Assembly: GCF_030463535.1 (NCBI RefSeq)
Contig: NC_132897.1
Coordinates: 6,454,321 to 6,518,320 of the forward strand
DNA from: Salminus brasiliensis
Taxonomy: Eukaryota > Chordata > Actinopteri > Characiformes > Bryconidae
DNA: 64,000 nt
Direction of reading: 5' to 3'
In this document: positions 1 to 11,897 of the stretch, in pieces
Layout: the number at the start of each line of letters is the position of its first letter
How positions within the stretch are numbered: position 1 is the first letter of the stretch
The notes under the pieces: model-generated
What the model was told of the DNA's origin: nothing
Database searches by the model: none
The model's input: the letters and a program-made list of their open reading frames with translations, nothing else
Program-made: the position numbers and the translations under genes

Positions 1-2225
1 AACAGAAGCATGACCCACAGGAGACCTTGGCTTTGCAAAACAAGGAAACTACCCTCTCTTGCCAGGTGGGATTCAGACTTGTGCTGTGGTGGTGTTACAG
101 TCAGTTCAGTAACAGTTCAGTTCAGGGCATGGCCCTAATCTGGCTATGGTATATGGCATACTATTATACTATAAACGTCCATTCTGCCCACTCTCTCACT
201 ATACATGCTGTCCATCGGGGGCCAGCTATTCAATAAAATAATCAATGAACATTCAAATGTTTTCTAAAATCGTGTTGTAAAGACAACTGCATCAAACACA
301 CATGCTGAAAACATCACAGTGTTTCTGGTTGCCATAGCGACACTTCCTCTAATTTTGGAGGGTAAATGACCCAATTAACCCTCTGCTCCCTCGGGTAGTT
401 GGTGCCCATGAGCTCTACCCAATAACACAGAAGTTATAAGGAGTGTTTCAGTCCAGACAGCTTTTAAAATGAGGTATGTTATAGGACAACCAATCAGAAC
501 TTAGATTAATTACATACACCACATGTCCATGTCCAAATGCCCCCTCCAACGAATGCATTCGGCTTGTTAAAGTTGCAACCATTGCTGACACAGATGTGCA
601 AATGCACACACACAGCCTTTCTAGTCGAGTCATAAACATGAACCTACTTGCACCATGCCTAATTTCAGATGTGGGTTAGAGGGGTATAAAGCTCCACAGC
701 TCAATGCTGGAATTGTGGTGCTCCATCCAAAACTTTAATAAGTTGGGGAGTTGGAGATGAGGTGGGGTGGTGATCATCAAATAAATATTTTTTTAATACC
801 CTCAATTTCAGACATTAGCTTTGTAAGTAACAAAGGCACAGTAACAATAATGGCCTGTATATAGGTGTTTTTATATATGATTTTGTATATATGATTTTGG
901 TGCATAAAAACACACATATGACCTCAGGGAGAAAAATAAATTGCAAGACAAAAATGTGTAAATATTTAAAGTGTAATTGCTGTTGTAACATTTGATGTAG
1001 AGAGAGGATGGACGTTTCTTATTAAATGCACAATGCACATTTTCTTTTATTACATGCATTTTGCATTGTCCAGCAATGTAGCTCCTGACAATAACACTTC
1101 CTGGAAGATTCTTATCTACCACATGTCTTTGTTATCATTTCAGTCATTTACCACATGTTCTCCAAACAAGACTATCAACTGTAAAATCCCTTCTGCAGGA
1201 CTTACTGTAAGTACTATCTTAGCGGTATAATGGCCCGCCTCCTTGACATCAAACCTCAGGCATGAGAAAGTGGCAGCAGGCATGAGAAAGTCTGCATTGC
1301 ATCATCACATTTTTCCTTATGGAAACAGCATAAATCATTGCCTGTTGGCTCCGACAGGTTGAGCCATGTGTCTATTGTTACTTTTACTTGTGTGATGTGT
1401 ACACAGACTCAAATAAATACATTAGCAGCAGCTCAAATGCGACATGAGACAAGTGGGAAATAAACTCTAATATAGACCAGCGTTATTTAATCCTGCTCCA
1501 GGCGTTATGATTTAGATAAGAATTTTAAGGGGCCCTATAATGTCAAACTGTATTTTCTTGGGCATGTTGTATGACGAAAGAGCTGTAAAATGATCCAGTT
1601 CTAAAATCATTTGTGAATCATTATAGAGCAGCTACCCCAGCACTGTTAATGTTGTAAGCTTGTAAGTTTATATTAAGTGGATGAAGTCTTTTATTCATAG
1701 CAGACAGACCATGCAAAACTGACTCTGCCAGCACAGTCTGCAGATTTCCCTGCTCTAACAGACCTACTACGCCTGACAATTAACAGGTGAGTTGAATCAG
1801 GTGTGGTTAAGTAGGAATTGCCCCTCTCACTCGATCTAGAGGCTATTCAGTTGTGAAAATGCAGCTAATGTAGTGTTTGAGTCCGTACTACCCAATAAAA
1901 ATCCATGCACAAGATATTTAATCAGAATTGCTCTTTATTAACCCCTTAAAAAGTGTTATTATAGACTTCTATTACAAGTGAATAGCCCTGCCAGTCCCTG
2001 TAACTATTGAGTAATACTAACAGAGTGCCTTTTCCTTTCACATTTTAGCAAATTTCCCAATGTAATCATAGTAAAACCCTCTACAAGCTACCATCCACAC
2101 TACCAGCACTGGGATGGTGAAGGGTGTTTTGGGTAGATAAACATGCTTGGAAGAAAACCCTAGCTGCCAATTCATCAGCTAACAGACTGCATTTGCTAGC
2201 GTTACGTTAGAAAGCATGACCAGCT
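1..2225. other. Repeat-containing spacer
   Basis: No gene is supported here. Short open frames lack family signatures. The only recognisable item is the MITE fragment at 517-785; the rest is AT-rich unique or very old repeat sequence. Confidence 0.5.
517..785 (+). repeat. MITE family A, partial copy
   Basis: It matches other copies in this window (37310, 40024, 26105): a start like 'catgtccaaatg', then 'aatgcattcggc', 'gcaaccattgctgacacag', 'gtgcaaatgcacacacacag', and later 'gttggagatgaggtggggt'. The distal end is missing. Family A looks like a non-autonomous Tc1/mariner-type element. Confidence 0.65.
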
Positions 2226-2229
2226 ATAG

Positions 2230-3015
2230 CTGCAATCAGAACAATTCAGATCCAATTGCAAATTAGGTTTAGTAGCAACATTTACAAACGTTTAACTGTT
2301 TACAATAAACCAATCAAACAAGACCAATTTAAATAGGTTTAGTATGCTCCCGTCATTTCCCGGTTGATCCATACAGCCTGTGGATCAGTCGTATGTCTGG
2401 AAAAGGCAGAACGAAGTATAAGCTGAAAAGTGGCTCTGTGATGCTAAGGGGCTGCTTTGCTTCCTGTGGCACTGAAAATTTGCAGCGTGAGGAGGACAAG
2501 AAAGATTCCATCAAGTTTTAGGAAATCCTAGGAGAAAAGCTGAAGCTTGGGCATCATTGGTCCTTCCAACAGGACAGTGATCCCCAGCACACCTTAAAGT
2601 CCACCAAGGCTTGGTTTCAGAAGAAGTCCTGGTAGATTCTGAACCCCATAGATAATCTTTGGTGGCATTTGAAGAGAGTTGCTGCAGGAGCAAACCCAAG
2701 TATATATTAGTGAACTGGAGGCCGTTATTTATGAGGAATGGAAGATTCATCAGAAATGCTGCCAGAAGCTGGAGTCTGGCTATGCGTCATATTTGCACCA
2801 GGTCGTAACAGCAGATGGATGCTAAAGACGCTTGTCATTAAGATTTATTGAATTTGGAGAAAGTACTTCTTCTGTTGGTTGTGTTGAGCTATTCAAATTG
2901 GTCTTGTTTGATTGGTTTATTGCAAATCGCTGAAATTATTGAAACCGCTTTGTACATTTTGCTAATAAACCTAATTTGCAATGGGGGTTAAATAATTTGA
3001 ATTGCGACTTTATGC
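2230..3015 (+). mobile_element. Decayed Tc1-like transposon
   Basis: Long terminal inverted repeats are visible. The block 2303-2330 is the exact reverse complement of 2895-2922 (28 bp), and similarity continues outward (attgcaaattaggttt near 2257 against aaacctaatttgcaat near 2968). Between them, on the + strand at about 2566-2635, a frame reads QQDSDPQHT...KAWFQKKSW and stops. This is the Tc1 transposase segment that holds the second catalytic aspartate. The rest of the transposase is deleted, so the copy cannot move by itself. Confidence 0.85.
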
Positions 3016-3977
3016 TGTCTTGGACTTCCGGCCACCATAGGCTGTCAGTTCGTTACACGGCAAATGCAATGTTGTAATTAGTGAACAAGTTCATTTAGTT
3101 TATACTGTATTAATAATTTTTCGAATCAGGAGTTCAGTTTTGATGGAGTATCTCGGTTTGTGGTTCAGCATCTGCATCTTTATATTAGGCTAACTATGAC
3201 TTGCCAACACAGGGTCTATTTTTAAGCAGCACAGTGTTCACATAAGCCTATCATGTATCACCTGTACTGTGCACTGCTTTTGAATACAGGTTCATTGAGT
3301 GTCAATGTAATGATTGCACTGTATCACATTTCCTCTTCACTCTCTAATCATAGATAGCCTTTTCTTTTGCAGGTCTCAGATAACTGCGGCCCTGATTACT
3401 TTGTTTAGCCCGTGACAAGGCGAAATGCCAGCAAACACAGACATATTTGCTTTCACTTCTCCGTTGGCTGGAGTTCGAACCGTTTACAGTTCCAGGCAGA
3501 GTAATGGAACTAAAAAAACCTGTTCACCTGTGAATGAGCCGTTGCACCAGCGAGACTGGCCTGGACATTGGCGGCCACTCCTGAATCATTGTTCAGTTGA
3601 GCTGTATTCTACACATATAATAGCCTGGTTTGTATTTCATACTCATACTGTTTTGATAGCGTGCGCAAAACAGAATTAGTGCCGTCTGTGGCCTTTTGTG
3701 ACAGGGATACTTAACTGAAACGGGGCTTTCTCATTTTTCGAGGTTCCTCTTCTTCTTCAGCCAAGTTCTGTGTTCCGAAATGAAAAAGTACTTTCAGGAC
3801 CGTTTGCATATTCCACAGAATTCTTTGTGATCGCTGTCTGTCTGCCACAACAGGAAGATTATGCCATTAACGTTGGATGAAGCTTAGACTAAGCACTTTC
3901 ATAAACATGACCTTTTGAAATATTATAGTCTATCGTGCAACAAAATTAAAAGGAAGTACAGACAGTACACTTGTAGA

Positions 3978-4135
3978 CATGCTTGCACAGATGTGCAAAT
4001 GCACACACACAGCAATGCTTCAAAATCTAGTAGAAAGCCTTTCCAGAGACAGTTACTCCACCAAAAGCAGGATAAACCCCTTTATTAAACTCTTTTACCT
4101 TGAACAGGTGTCCCAATACTTTTGTCACAGTAGTG
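3978..4135 (+). repeat. MITE family A, internally deleted copy
   Basis: 'cagatgtgcaaatgcacacacacag' from the left half is joined directly to 'tagtagaaagcctttccag' and 'ggtgtcccaatacttttgtcacag' from the right half. The middle found in full copies is absent. Confidence 0.6.
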
Positions 4136-4289
4136 ATTGTCATACAATCTGAGGAAATCAACTAAACGCACACTATGGATTTAAAAAAGCAGTGTCTGAA
4201 TATATGATGGATATATCCTTTTGTGACAGTTTGTCCTTTTATAGATCTACCTGTAAATGCTCAAGGAATCCACCATGGTCACCATGTGA

Positions 4290-4400
4290 TGGGGTCCAGT
4301 TCAGATCCTTACTGCAATGTTCCAACATCTTGTGTAACGTTGTTCCAGAAGAGTGGTGGCTGTTACTACAAAGCTTGTGGTTTACTGAGGTACGTGCTGA
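4290..4400 (+). repeat. Possible family A-like fragment
   Basis: 'tgcaatgttccaacatcttg' and 'ccagaagagtggtggctgtta' resemble the interior of Tc1-derived MITEs of the family A type. The open frames through this block show no protein family, so I read it as repeat rather than gene. Confidence 0.35.
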
Positions 4401-4964
4401 TCACTGTCAAGATAATGTCAAGCATTTGTTATCTTGGGCAGTGCATTATTAGATCTGTTTGCAAGCCATCTGGATCAAAGGTACAGTTTAAATAGTCCTC
4501 CCCTTTACCCTAAATGACATTGAGCATCCAAGTCTGGTGTCTGCTCAAGCAAAGCCATTTTAAAGGTAAACGCTTGTCTAAAATGGTACGGGTCCTAAAA
4601 TGGCAATGGAAAACATGGCTGCTTTTCCTCTGCAGAACTGAACGGTTCTGAGCTTGGTGGGTAACAGTTTCGTTGGCTTCTCCACACGGACACGGTTCGG
4701 CACAGATTGCTTACAAACCGGGCTGGGCCAGCTTTTCTCAGTTACTTGGGGCCACAGAACTACTCGGTGGGAGGACCAATCCGAGATATTTCCAGTACAG
4801 AAAATGGCAGAGACCGTATCTAATAAGAGAATAGTCTATTTCAGTTGCACTGAACATTAGTGTGGCAACAAGCACCCTTTAATGCACTTTAGGATAAAAA
4901 AGTTTAGCATATTTAAGTTGGGGCCATGATTTAGCAGTGCTGCATATTGAAAAAGGAGCCGTGA

Positions 4965-4966
<2 letters not shown>

Positions 4967-5041
<75 letters not shown>
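4967..5041. repeat. (TA)n microsatellite
   Basis: An uninterrupted TA dinucleotide run of about 75 bp. The tyrosine-isoleucine open frames across it are artefacts of the repeat. Confidence 0.95.
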
Positions 5042-5043
<2 letters not shown>

Positions 5044-6194
5044 GGTCTGCACTGGAGTAGAACGGTGCTGCATGGCCTTATTAAACATTTGGCCTTGCAG
5101 TGGAAAAGAGGCCATGAACGCCATGGTTTCATTACTTTCCATTCTATATAAATGAAGGCACAATGTACAGAGCAGGGGGTCCTCCAAGACCAGGGTTGGG
5201 AACCATTGGTGTAGTGTGTGCCGGCTGCTAAACAGAACTAATTACAGCATGGTTTGAGACCTACTGCTATCAGCAATTTGTCCACATATCACATGGTTGT
5301 CCTCTTCACTGTTTGTCTTCCAGTCAGTTTAGTTCTGATCAATTTAGTTAAATATTTTTTTTTGTTGAAGAACTCCAGTAATATAAATAGACCTACGTGT
5401 TGTACCACTCTATTCTTGCGAGAGGGCCATCATAGTAGCAGCCATCATGTAGCCTCAGTGCTATCTATACTTTTTAGTCAATTTTATAGATAACATCATC
5501 ATACAGGGTCACAAACCACAAACCAGCAAGTCTATTTGAGATTATTTAACAACTCAGTTCAGGTTAAGGCAAGCGTGTGATGGTTTGGGTATGCTGCATG
5601 CTTGATGCTAACACTACAGCATGGCTTGACTGTTCATTGACAATTGGGATAAGGAGGAAGTTACGAAACCATTCCTACGAACGAAACTTAAACCAGATCC
5701 AGGTTTGTGCAGCTGACATGCAAAGTAGAGAAAAACAGGAGAGGAAGGTGGACTTTCTAAAAGCCTAAGAAAAGGAAGAGATGTTGACACGTCTGGTGAG
5801 CAGCACTTAAATGCTTAGCTGTGCAACAGGAAGGAACACACTCTCAGGAATTTACCGCTACTTCTGAAGAATTAACTGACTTTCTTTTCACAGGAAGGGG
5901 CTGAAAAGGATGCTTCCCGACGAGGGGCCCATGCACAATCATGTGAACATCCAAAACATGTGAACATCCAGTACAGTGTCTAAGAAGTCCATTGCAACAC
6001 AACTTATGCATGACAGTTTATAACCAATACAGAAAACACTGCAGCTTGTAGAGTATCTATACCCACCTAATGGTGAAGTCTACTGGTTTTTCAAATTTTC
6101 TCCATAATTCAATCTTTGATATGTAAACAAAGTCAGAGATAATTTTTGAGTCTGGCGGGTATTTTGTACATTGTGTTAAATTGTAACAATGAAT

Positions 6195-6290
6195 GGACCA
6201 ATAGAAGTGCACCAAAATAGCTTGAAATATTTATTTTTACATTGACTTGCATTGAAAGTTAAAATTACGGGGGTTCCTGCATTAAAGTGC
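6195..6290. repeat. Dispersed repeat C
   Basis: 'gaatggaccaatagaagtgc', 'tttttacattgacttgcatt' and 'gaaagttaaaattacggggg' recur with small changes near 11055, 22885, 49440, 51670, 55950 and 63350, sometimes on the other strand. The family is not identified. Confidence 0.55.
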
Positions 6291-6635
6291 TATCTATATC
6301 CATATTCATCAATATCCATTTTATTTACTTTTCAAAATGACTAGTAAAGCCACATAGGTCTTATGTGCTTTATATGTAATGTTGATTATTGGAAAAATAA
6401 TGGCAAATTTCAAAATATACATTTTCTTTTTGCCTTGCAAAACCATATCTTTACTAGAAATGACTTTGCAAAATATACGGAATCACTTAAGTTTTGATCA
6501 ATTCTGCTCAGTTTCATGTTCAATAATAAGTCTGATATTTTATTAAGTAAATTATTGTCATGCTATCTGCCTTGATATTATTGTATCAGTAATTTTCACA
6601 TACGAGGCATTCAGCATGTTCATCTAATTATAATT

Positions 6636-6900
6636 CTATGGGTAGCTGTGGCCTAAAGGCTAGATTAATTGACTTGGAACCGGAAAGTTTGCTGGTTTGA
6701 TCCCCTGGACCAACAGGAAGCAGAGGAGTAAAGGAACAGCATTTCTCCTCCCTTAGCACTTAACCCCCAGTTGATCCCTGTGTTGCTCCCAGTGCCCACC
6801 ACTCTGGGTGGGGTATGTGTTCTCAGTGGTTCTTGGGCACCTACAGAAGACCAAGGGGTGGTGAAAGACCATGTGCGGGGAAACTCGTTACACATCTGGA
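6636..6900 (+). repeat. tRNA-derived SINE
   Basis: An A-box-like start (gggtagctgtggcctaaagg) and a B-box (GGTTTGATCCC, 6694-6704) lie at tRNA-like spacing. They are followed by a body with 'gcccaccactctgggtgggg' and 'ggtggtgaaagaccatgtgc', typical of fish SINE bodies. Confidence 0.55.
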
Positions 6901-6934
6901 CATACATATATATATATGTCCAGATGTGCAATGA

Positions 6935-7001
<67 letters not shown>
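6884..7001. repeat. Palindrome followed by a (TA)n microsatellite
   Basis: 6884-6937 reads almost the same on both strands around a TA core: 'cacatctggacata' on one side and 'tatgtccagatgtg' on the other. A TA run of about 64 bp follows directly. Confidence 0.8.
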
Positions 7002-7004
<3 letters not shown>

Positions 7005-7265
7005 TCATGTGAAAATGTTAGGACACCCCCAACTTTACATGTATTAGATGTAAATTGTGTAAAGGTCCTACAATTGGGCCTACTTAAAACCCCTCAGCTA
7101 CAACATCCTCACCATGATAAATATCCATGTGTCCACAATGTCCTCCTTTACGAAAAAAGCCAAGCATTCCAATCACATGTTTTTAAGATGATTCTCAGCA
7201 GACATTTAGCCAGGTGTGTCCAGACTGGTATTTGCACAGTATTAAATGTCTCTCTGTTCTACTAA
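7002..7265 (+). repeat. Tc1-type MITE fragment
   Basis: It starts 'acagtcatgtgaaaatgtta' + 'ggacacccc', a Tc1-style terminus. The inner part (cctacaattgggcctactt..., aacccctcagctacaac) matches the element at 34059-34501. The right end is worn, near 'ccaggtgtgtccagactggt'. Confidence 0.6.
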
Positions 7266-7505
7266 CTAGTCTAGTCTTTAAATGTCTGTGATATGATTTG
7301 CAGCTGAATCTGACTTTTGGCCTGAAGTTAACTTTTTGAAATTGAAAGTATTTTGAAACATTTTTGAATCATGCACAGCATCTGTGTCCAAACATGACAG
7401 GGAAGGGGGAGGAGGGTGTAAATATGACGGGAAGCAATTGGACATCTTGACTGAAGTTGTGGGAAGTGGAGATGCCTTCAGGGTACGATGAGTTTATCAG
7501 ATAAT

Positions 7506-7542
7506 GAAAGTGAAATGAAGCTCTTCAGCAGGTGTATAAATA
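7506..7542 (+). promoter_or_regulatory. Core promoter of the first chemokine gene: IRF-type site plus TATA box
   Basis: GAAAGTGAAA at 7506-7515 fits the IRF-binding pattern GAAANNGAAA. TATAAATA at 7535-7542 is a good TATA box, about 83 bp before the ATG, so transcription probably starts near 7565-7570. The motifs are seen in the sequence; the function is inferred. Confidence 0.6.
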
Positions 7543-7624
7543 TAGTTTCTCCACCTGAGCACAGACACCTTCTCGAAGAGCTACACACACCTGCATCCGA
7601 CGCTCATACAACACAGCAACAGGC

Positions 7625-9164
7625 ATGTCGACTGCAGTGGCAGCTCTTCTGCTCATTACAGCAGCAATCTTGGGCAACACAGAAGGTAGGGTGTGCATTT
7701 GCACATGCACATAAACACACACAGACACACAGTTGCATGCACAATATTTTTGTTGTATATTTTCAAAGCTTAGAGGAAACAATAGAGGAAACTGGGGTTG
7801 GAAGTTTCATTAAATTATGACCTAATGGCCAGTTAGTTCACAAGCTGCTGGCTGCAGCACTGAAGCTCTATTGTGCATAATGTGAACGTGCCACAGTGCA
7901 TCTGTGTCACCCATAAAGGTCAACAACATTTCCATGTTCTGATCTTGGCTGTGGTTTGAAAGATCCCTCTGTGGTTCTTTATGAAGACGGACTTTCAGTA
8001 AATCCCACAGGAATCCAGAAATCCAGAAATTTCACAATGAAACCAAACAAAGTGAAATGTCCAACTTTCCCTTTTCTTAGATTTTCGTCTCCTTCATCTC
8101 CTTGAACCATAAAAATGCATATGCACTCATTGATCCATCTTTTATCCCACTGCTTTGGTAATTTATGCAGGTTTTCCCCTCTTTCTCTTTGCTAGCATTC
8201 TCAGAGGATGCCATTGACTGCTGTTTTGCGACTTCAGACAATTACGTTCCACGCAAAATTGCAGCATCCTACATTGTGCAAACCACTCACAGTGGATGCC
8301 CCATAGCAGCTACTGTGTAAGTATCTACAGGTCTCTATGCAAACAAGTACAGAGGAGAAGCATGAAGTTAATTGTCTGTGATAATGAACTGATGGAGATT
8401 AGGTCGAAAGAATCTATAGGAACCCAGAAGTGGTCCCTCTATAACAGGGGTGATCTACCACCCACCCGGCTCTCTTACACAGAATGCTTACTAAACTCTG
8501 CAGTATGGCAGATCTCCACTACCAGGATTGTGAATTTTAAATGATGAATGAAAAACTCATGTCTTTTTTTTCTTTCAGGTTCATCACAAAGAGAAACAAA
8601 AGGCTATGTGCTCCACCTGCAGAAGACAAAAAATCTAAATGGGTGGCCAATCTCATTTCATTCCTGGACAATAAAGCTGGCAGAAATGAAGGTATGCAGA
8701 CTCTCAGCACAGATATACAAACCCTCTGAACCAGAGATGTCAAATTAAATTCCTTTTAGGCCACAACTCTGCAGACTTTAGACCTCCTCTTCTTGAACCC
8801 TTTAACACAGAAAGGCTTATTACTCACTAAGGTGTATTATTTAGCAGCTACAGGGATTTCTGCAGAATCTGGTGGAGCCGTTCTTTGGTAATAGAAGTTA
8901 AAAGTGTGTAATAAGACGTTCGGCCCGCCAGCGGGATAGAGGCTGTTTAAGGGGTTTAACATGTATAATATGAAGGTTTAGAAAGCCAACTTTATAGTGT
9001 AAGAATTTCCAAACATGTGTTACATTTACATATATGACCTTTTTCAAAAATTTCAGAGATGCAAGGTTTTGTTTTAACAGCAACAAAATCAAACCTCAAA
9101 AGCAACCTAATTTAAGTGACATCTCTCTTTCTCTCTCAATTGCTCTGTTGCAGACACACAGTAG
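7625..9164 (+). CDS. CC chemokine, CCL19/CCL21-like (four-cysteine form)
   Basis: Four exons join in phase: 7625-7685, 8196-8316, 8579-8691 and 9154-9164, giving 101 residues. The ATG follows a TATA box at 7535 by about 90 bp and opens a hydrophobic signal peptide (residues 1-20, STAVAALLLITAAILG). The mature chain has the adjacent cysteine pair DCC (about residues 28-30), then C in SGCP and C in RLCAPP, the standard four-cysteine CC chemokine pattern. The 'F-x-T-K-x-x-x-LCAP' strand and a C-terminal helix starting at KWVANL match the CCL19/21/25 group. Family knowledge: secreted ligand of a G-protein-coupled receptor that steers leukocytes. The last coding exon adds only DTQ, so there is no basic tail. 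A similar gene follows at 12108 on the same strand, which suggests tandem duplication. The exact orthologue is not resolved. Every splice site is GT-AG. Confidence 0.9.
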
Positions 9165-9458
9165 AAAAGCATCAACATGACTGCCCAAACTGAGTGTCCT
9201 GGTGTTCATCGGATGATTGCCTTCACGGCATTAAAGCTACATACCTTGATTTCTATTTTATAGACATTTCTAATGGTTATGTTGTCATGCATTTCAACAT
9301 CTCAACACAAATGATATACAAATAGTGTGTGTATGTTGCTGTTGTAGACACAAGCAGGGCTTTTCTATTCAATGTCATTCAGTGCTTTTCATATCTTGGT
9401 GCTGCTGAATAATTGTTTGTGTTTTTATGGGTTGTTTATGTATATTGTACATATTTAT

Positions 9459-9466
9459 AAATAAAA
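9459..9466 (+). terminator. Likely polyadenylation signal of the first chemokine gene
   Basis: An AATAAA-type hexamer lies about 300 bp after the stop codon in an AT-rich 3' region, followed by T-rich and GT-containing sequence. This gives a 3' UTR of about 310 bp. Confidence 0.55.
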
Positions 9467-10132
9467 TAAGTTTGTATTCATTCAATTTAGCAACATTTAC
9501 AGCATGCACACACAATCCCAGGCAAGCAATGGGACAGTCTTCATGTGTTATTTATTTATTTTTTGGTTAATAGCTGTTCATTAGTTTTGTATTTTTACAG
9601 TAACATACACATACACATCTCTGTGCATTAATACATTGAGACAAAAACAAACAAATAGACTAACCAACAAGTAAAAAAAGACAATGGGGACCCCATGCAG
9701 AATATATCCATACAGTAGCATCAAAAATAGACTGATATAAAGTTTATTGTCTTACCCAATGAGGTGCTTAATAAAAGAAATAGCAAAACATGTATATCCG
9801 ATCAACAATTATGCCAAAACGAGGACAACCTCGCTCAAATCAACCTTTCCAAATGTATTTCTTTCAGGCTGTTGAATACCATTATTGCTGCAGAGTATTT
9901 GTACTACATGCACTTATGAGCAGGCAGCGTGTACCGTCAGCCACTAGCAGGGGGTGTGGCCAGCAAAGTATGAAAGCTGGTGGGGTTGGAGCAAAGAACT
10001 CTAAGCCCCAGAATACCCAGCGGTAATCAACGCTGACCAGACCCACCTGTGTGGCACGGTATAAATACACCCAGCCAAACACAATTTCCTATCACACCTT
10101 TGTAGAGGGGCGAACGGTAACTGTGGGTTTAA

Positions 10133-10229
10133 GTTGTGAACAGTGAAGAAAAGCTGAAGTTAAAAGAGAAAAAAGTTCAAGGTGTGAACAATGAAGAAAA
10201 GCTGAAGTTAAAAAAGAAAAGCATTTGAG
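10133..10229 (+). repeat. Two-copy 48-bp tandem repeat
   Basis: Units at 10133-10181 and 10182-10229 share 'gaagaaaagctgaagttaaa' and the preceding 'gtgtgaaca'/'ttgtgaaca', differing at a few bases. Confidence 0.8.
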
Positions 10230-10365
10230 TTGTTGTCGTTTGTTTGAGTAAACACCACTCCTAGTTTTTCCTTTGTTTGTTTTCCCACCGTTTTTCTATA
10301 TTGCTTATGAACAGTGTTTATACTGCCCCCTCTCACAGATGTGGTGGTGCAAGAAGTTCAAGAAT

Positions 10366-10512
10366 GCACTGAATGCAGTCAAATCCTCAGCAATGCTCCT
10401 CCAAAATCCAGCAGAAAGTCTTCTCTGGACAGTAGAGACTCTTTTTTTAGCACCCTTAATTTCAGAAGAATCAATGAATGAGCAGGTGTCTGAATACTTT
10501 TATTCTTATAGC
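10366..10512 (+). repeat. MITE family A, right-half copy
   Basis: 'gaatgcagtcaaatcctcag', 'tccagcagaaagtcttctct' and 'gaatgagcaggtgtctgaat' match the right half of family A. The left half is absent. Confidence 0.6.
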
Positions 10513-11032
10513 GTAATTCCAAAAAGGCACTCCTGTTTTGGCCAACCCAAAGCAATTAAACTTCTCAGACATAATAATCACATATCATCACCAGTGGACT
10601 TCCCAAAATCAAACAGTTATAATCTTCAATGAAAAGGTGCAGACACAATAGAGCTCAGGAATCTGGCGCCGAAACCAAGATTACAACTGATGATTACAGA
10701 GTGGAAATGAATGTTTGAAGAGAACTTTAGGAGAAACTGAAAGCATACTACGTAGAGCATTACACTTTAAACGTGGAGAGCATTTAATAGAGTATGAGAA
10801 AAAGCACCTTTCCCATCTGACCATGATGGAAAAAATGTTGCCCTGACCACTACCACAGAATGTGTGTCCTTTTGAAACGGCTTGTTATTTAGAAAGTGTG
10901 AAGAGTTGTCATTCATTTCTGTGCAGGCGGTAATATGTGCTTTCTAAATATTTGTTTGCTGGTCAGTGGTGTGTAAGAAGTAAGAGTAAGAAAGTCAGTA
11001 AACAATTCAGTGTGAGCAGCATACAGGAACCA

Positions 11033-11695
11033 TCAATGTTCATGAGTGCAACTCATTGCATTACATTGACTTCCATTGAAGGTTAAGAAGGTTTTATATA
11101 TACAATCTTGGATTGACAATGCAACCCTCTTCTCCCACTCTTCACACACTGATAGCAACACCGCAGAAGAAATGCTAGCACAGGCTTCCAGTATCCGTAG
11201 TTTCAGGTGCTGCACATCTCGTATCTTCACAGCATAGACAATTGCCTTTAGATGACCCCACAAATAAAAGTCTAAGGGGGTCAGATCGGGAGACCTTGGG
11301 GGCCATTCAACTGGCCCACGACGACCAATCTACTTTCCAGGAAACGGTTCATCTAGGAATGCTCGGACCTGACACTCATAATGTGGTGGTGCACCATCTT
11401 GCTGGAAAAACTCAGGGAACGTGCCAGCTTCAGTGCATAAAGAGGGAAACACATCATCATGTAGCAATTTCAAATATCCAGTGGCCTTGAGGTTTCCATT
11501 GATAGAGAATGGCCCCACTATCTTTGTACCCCATATACCACACCATACCATAGATTTTTGTGTTCCAACAGTCTTAAAGGGATCTATCCAATGTGGGTTA
11601 AGTGTCAGATCAATAGCGGTGGTTTTGTTTGTTAACTTCACCATTCAAATAAAAGTTTGCCTCATCACTGAACAAAATGTTCTGTATTATATGTA
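11033..11695 (-). pseudogene. Broken mariner/Tc1-superfamily transposase
   Basis: Read on the minus strand from about 11695 down, the sequence gives NILFSDEANFYLNGEVNKQN, a stop, then on through FFQQDGAPPHYECQVRAFLD and PVEWPPRSPDLTPLDFYLWG. These are the second and third acidic blocks of a DDE transposase (the QDGAPPH and SPDL.PLDF.LWG motifs). Stops and a frame change near 11265-11330 break the reading frame. The N-terminal DNA-binding part and terminal repeats are not recognisable. It lies between the two chemokine genes and is inert. Confidence 0.8.
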
Positions 11696-11796
11696 TATAA
11701 TGTGGCTGTGCCTACCAGGTCACGGTGGCCATGTCCCTTTCCCCAGGGGCTCATTTTGATTTTAATATTGTGTGTGTAAGTGCATGTTGTGTGTGT

Positions 11797-11820
11797 GTGA
11801 GAGAGAGAGAAAGAGAGAGT
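11797..11820. repeat. (GA)n-rich short tandem repeat
   Basis: 'gtgtgagagagagagaaagagagagtg' is a short imperfect GA run just before the promoter of the second chemokine gene. Confidence 0.8.
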
Positions 11821-11897
11821 GTGCTCAAATGTGTGTGTAAGCAGCCCAATTATTGTTTTTTTTTTTCACACTACTTAACCTTTGCTCCAATATCTCT

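Larger units (their letters stand above)
9890..10676 (+). other. Possible solo-LTR-like segment
   Basis: A compact promoter-like block (TATAAATA at 10060-10067) precedes AG-rich sequence. About 600 bp later TGGCGCCGAAACC occurs (10664-10676), which resembles a retroelement primer-binding site. A MITE copy (10366-10512) is nested inside. No target duplication or internal coding region was found, so this is weak. Confidence 0.25.

Noticed and set aside
1033-1230. Open frame followed by a GTAAGT-like donor
   Set aside because: It matches no family, has no upstream or downstream exon in phase, and composition is like the surrounding spacer.
4192-4495. Two overlapping open frames of 86 and 90 codons
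   Set aside because: No domain or signal peptide. The DNA shares blocks with MITE interiors and there is no convincing splice partner.
4857-5187. Open frames with long Tyr-Ile runs on both strands
   Set aside because: They are translations of a (TA)n microsatellite, not proteins. The same applies at 6900-7000 and 12540-12750.
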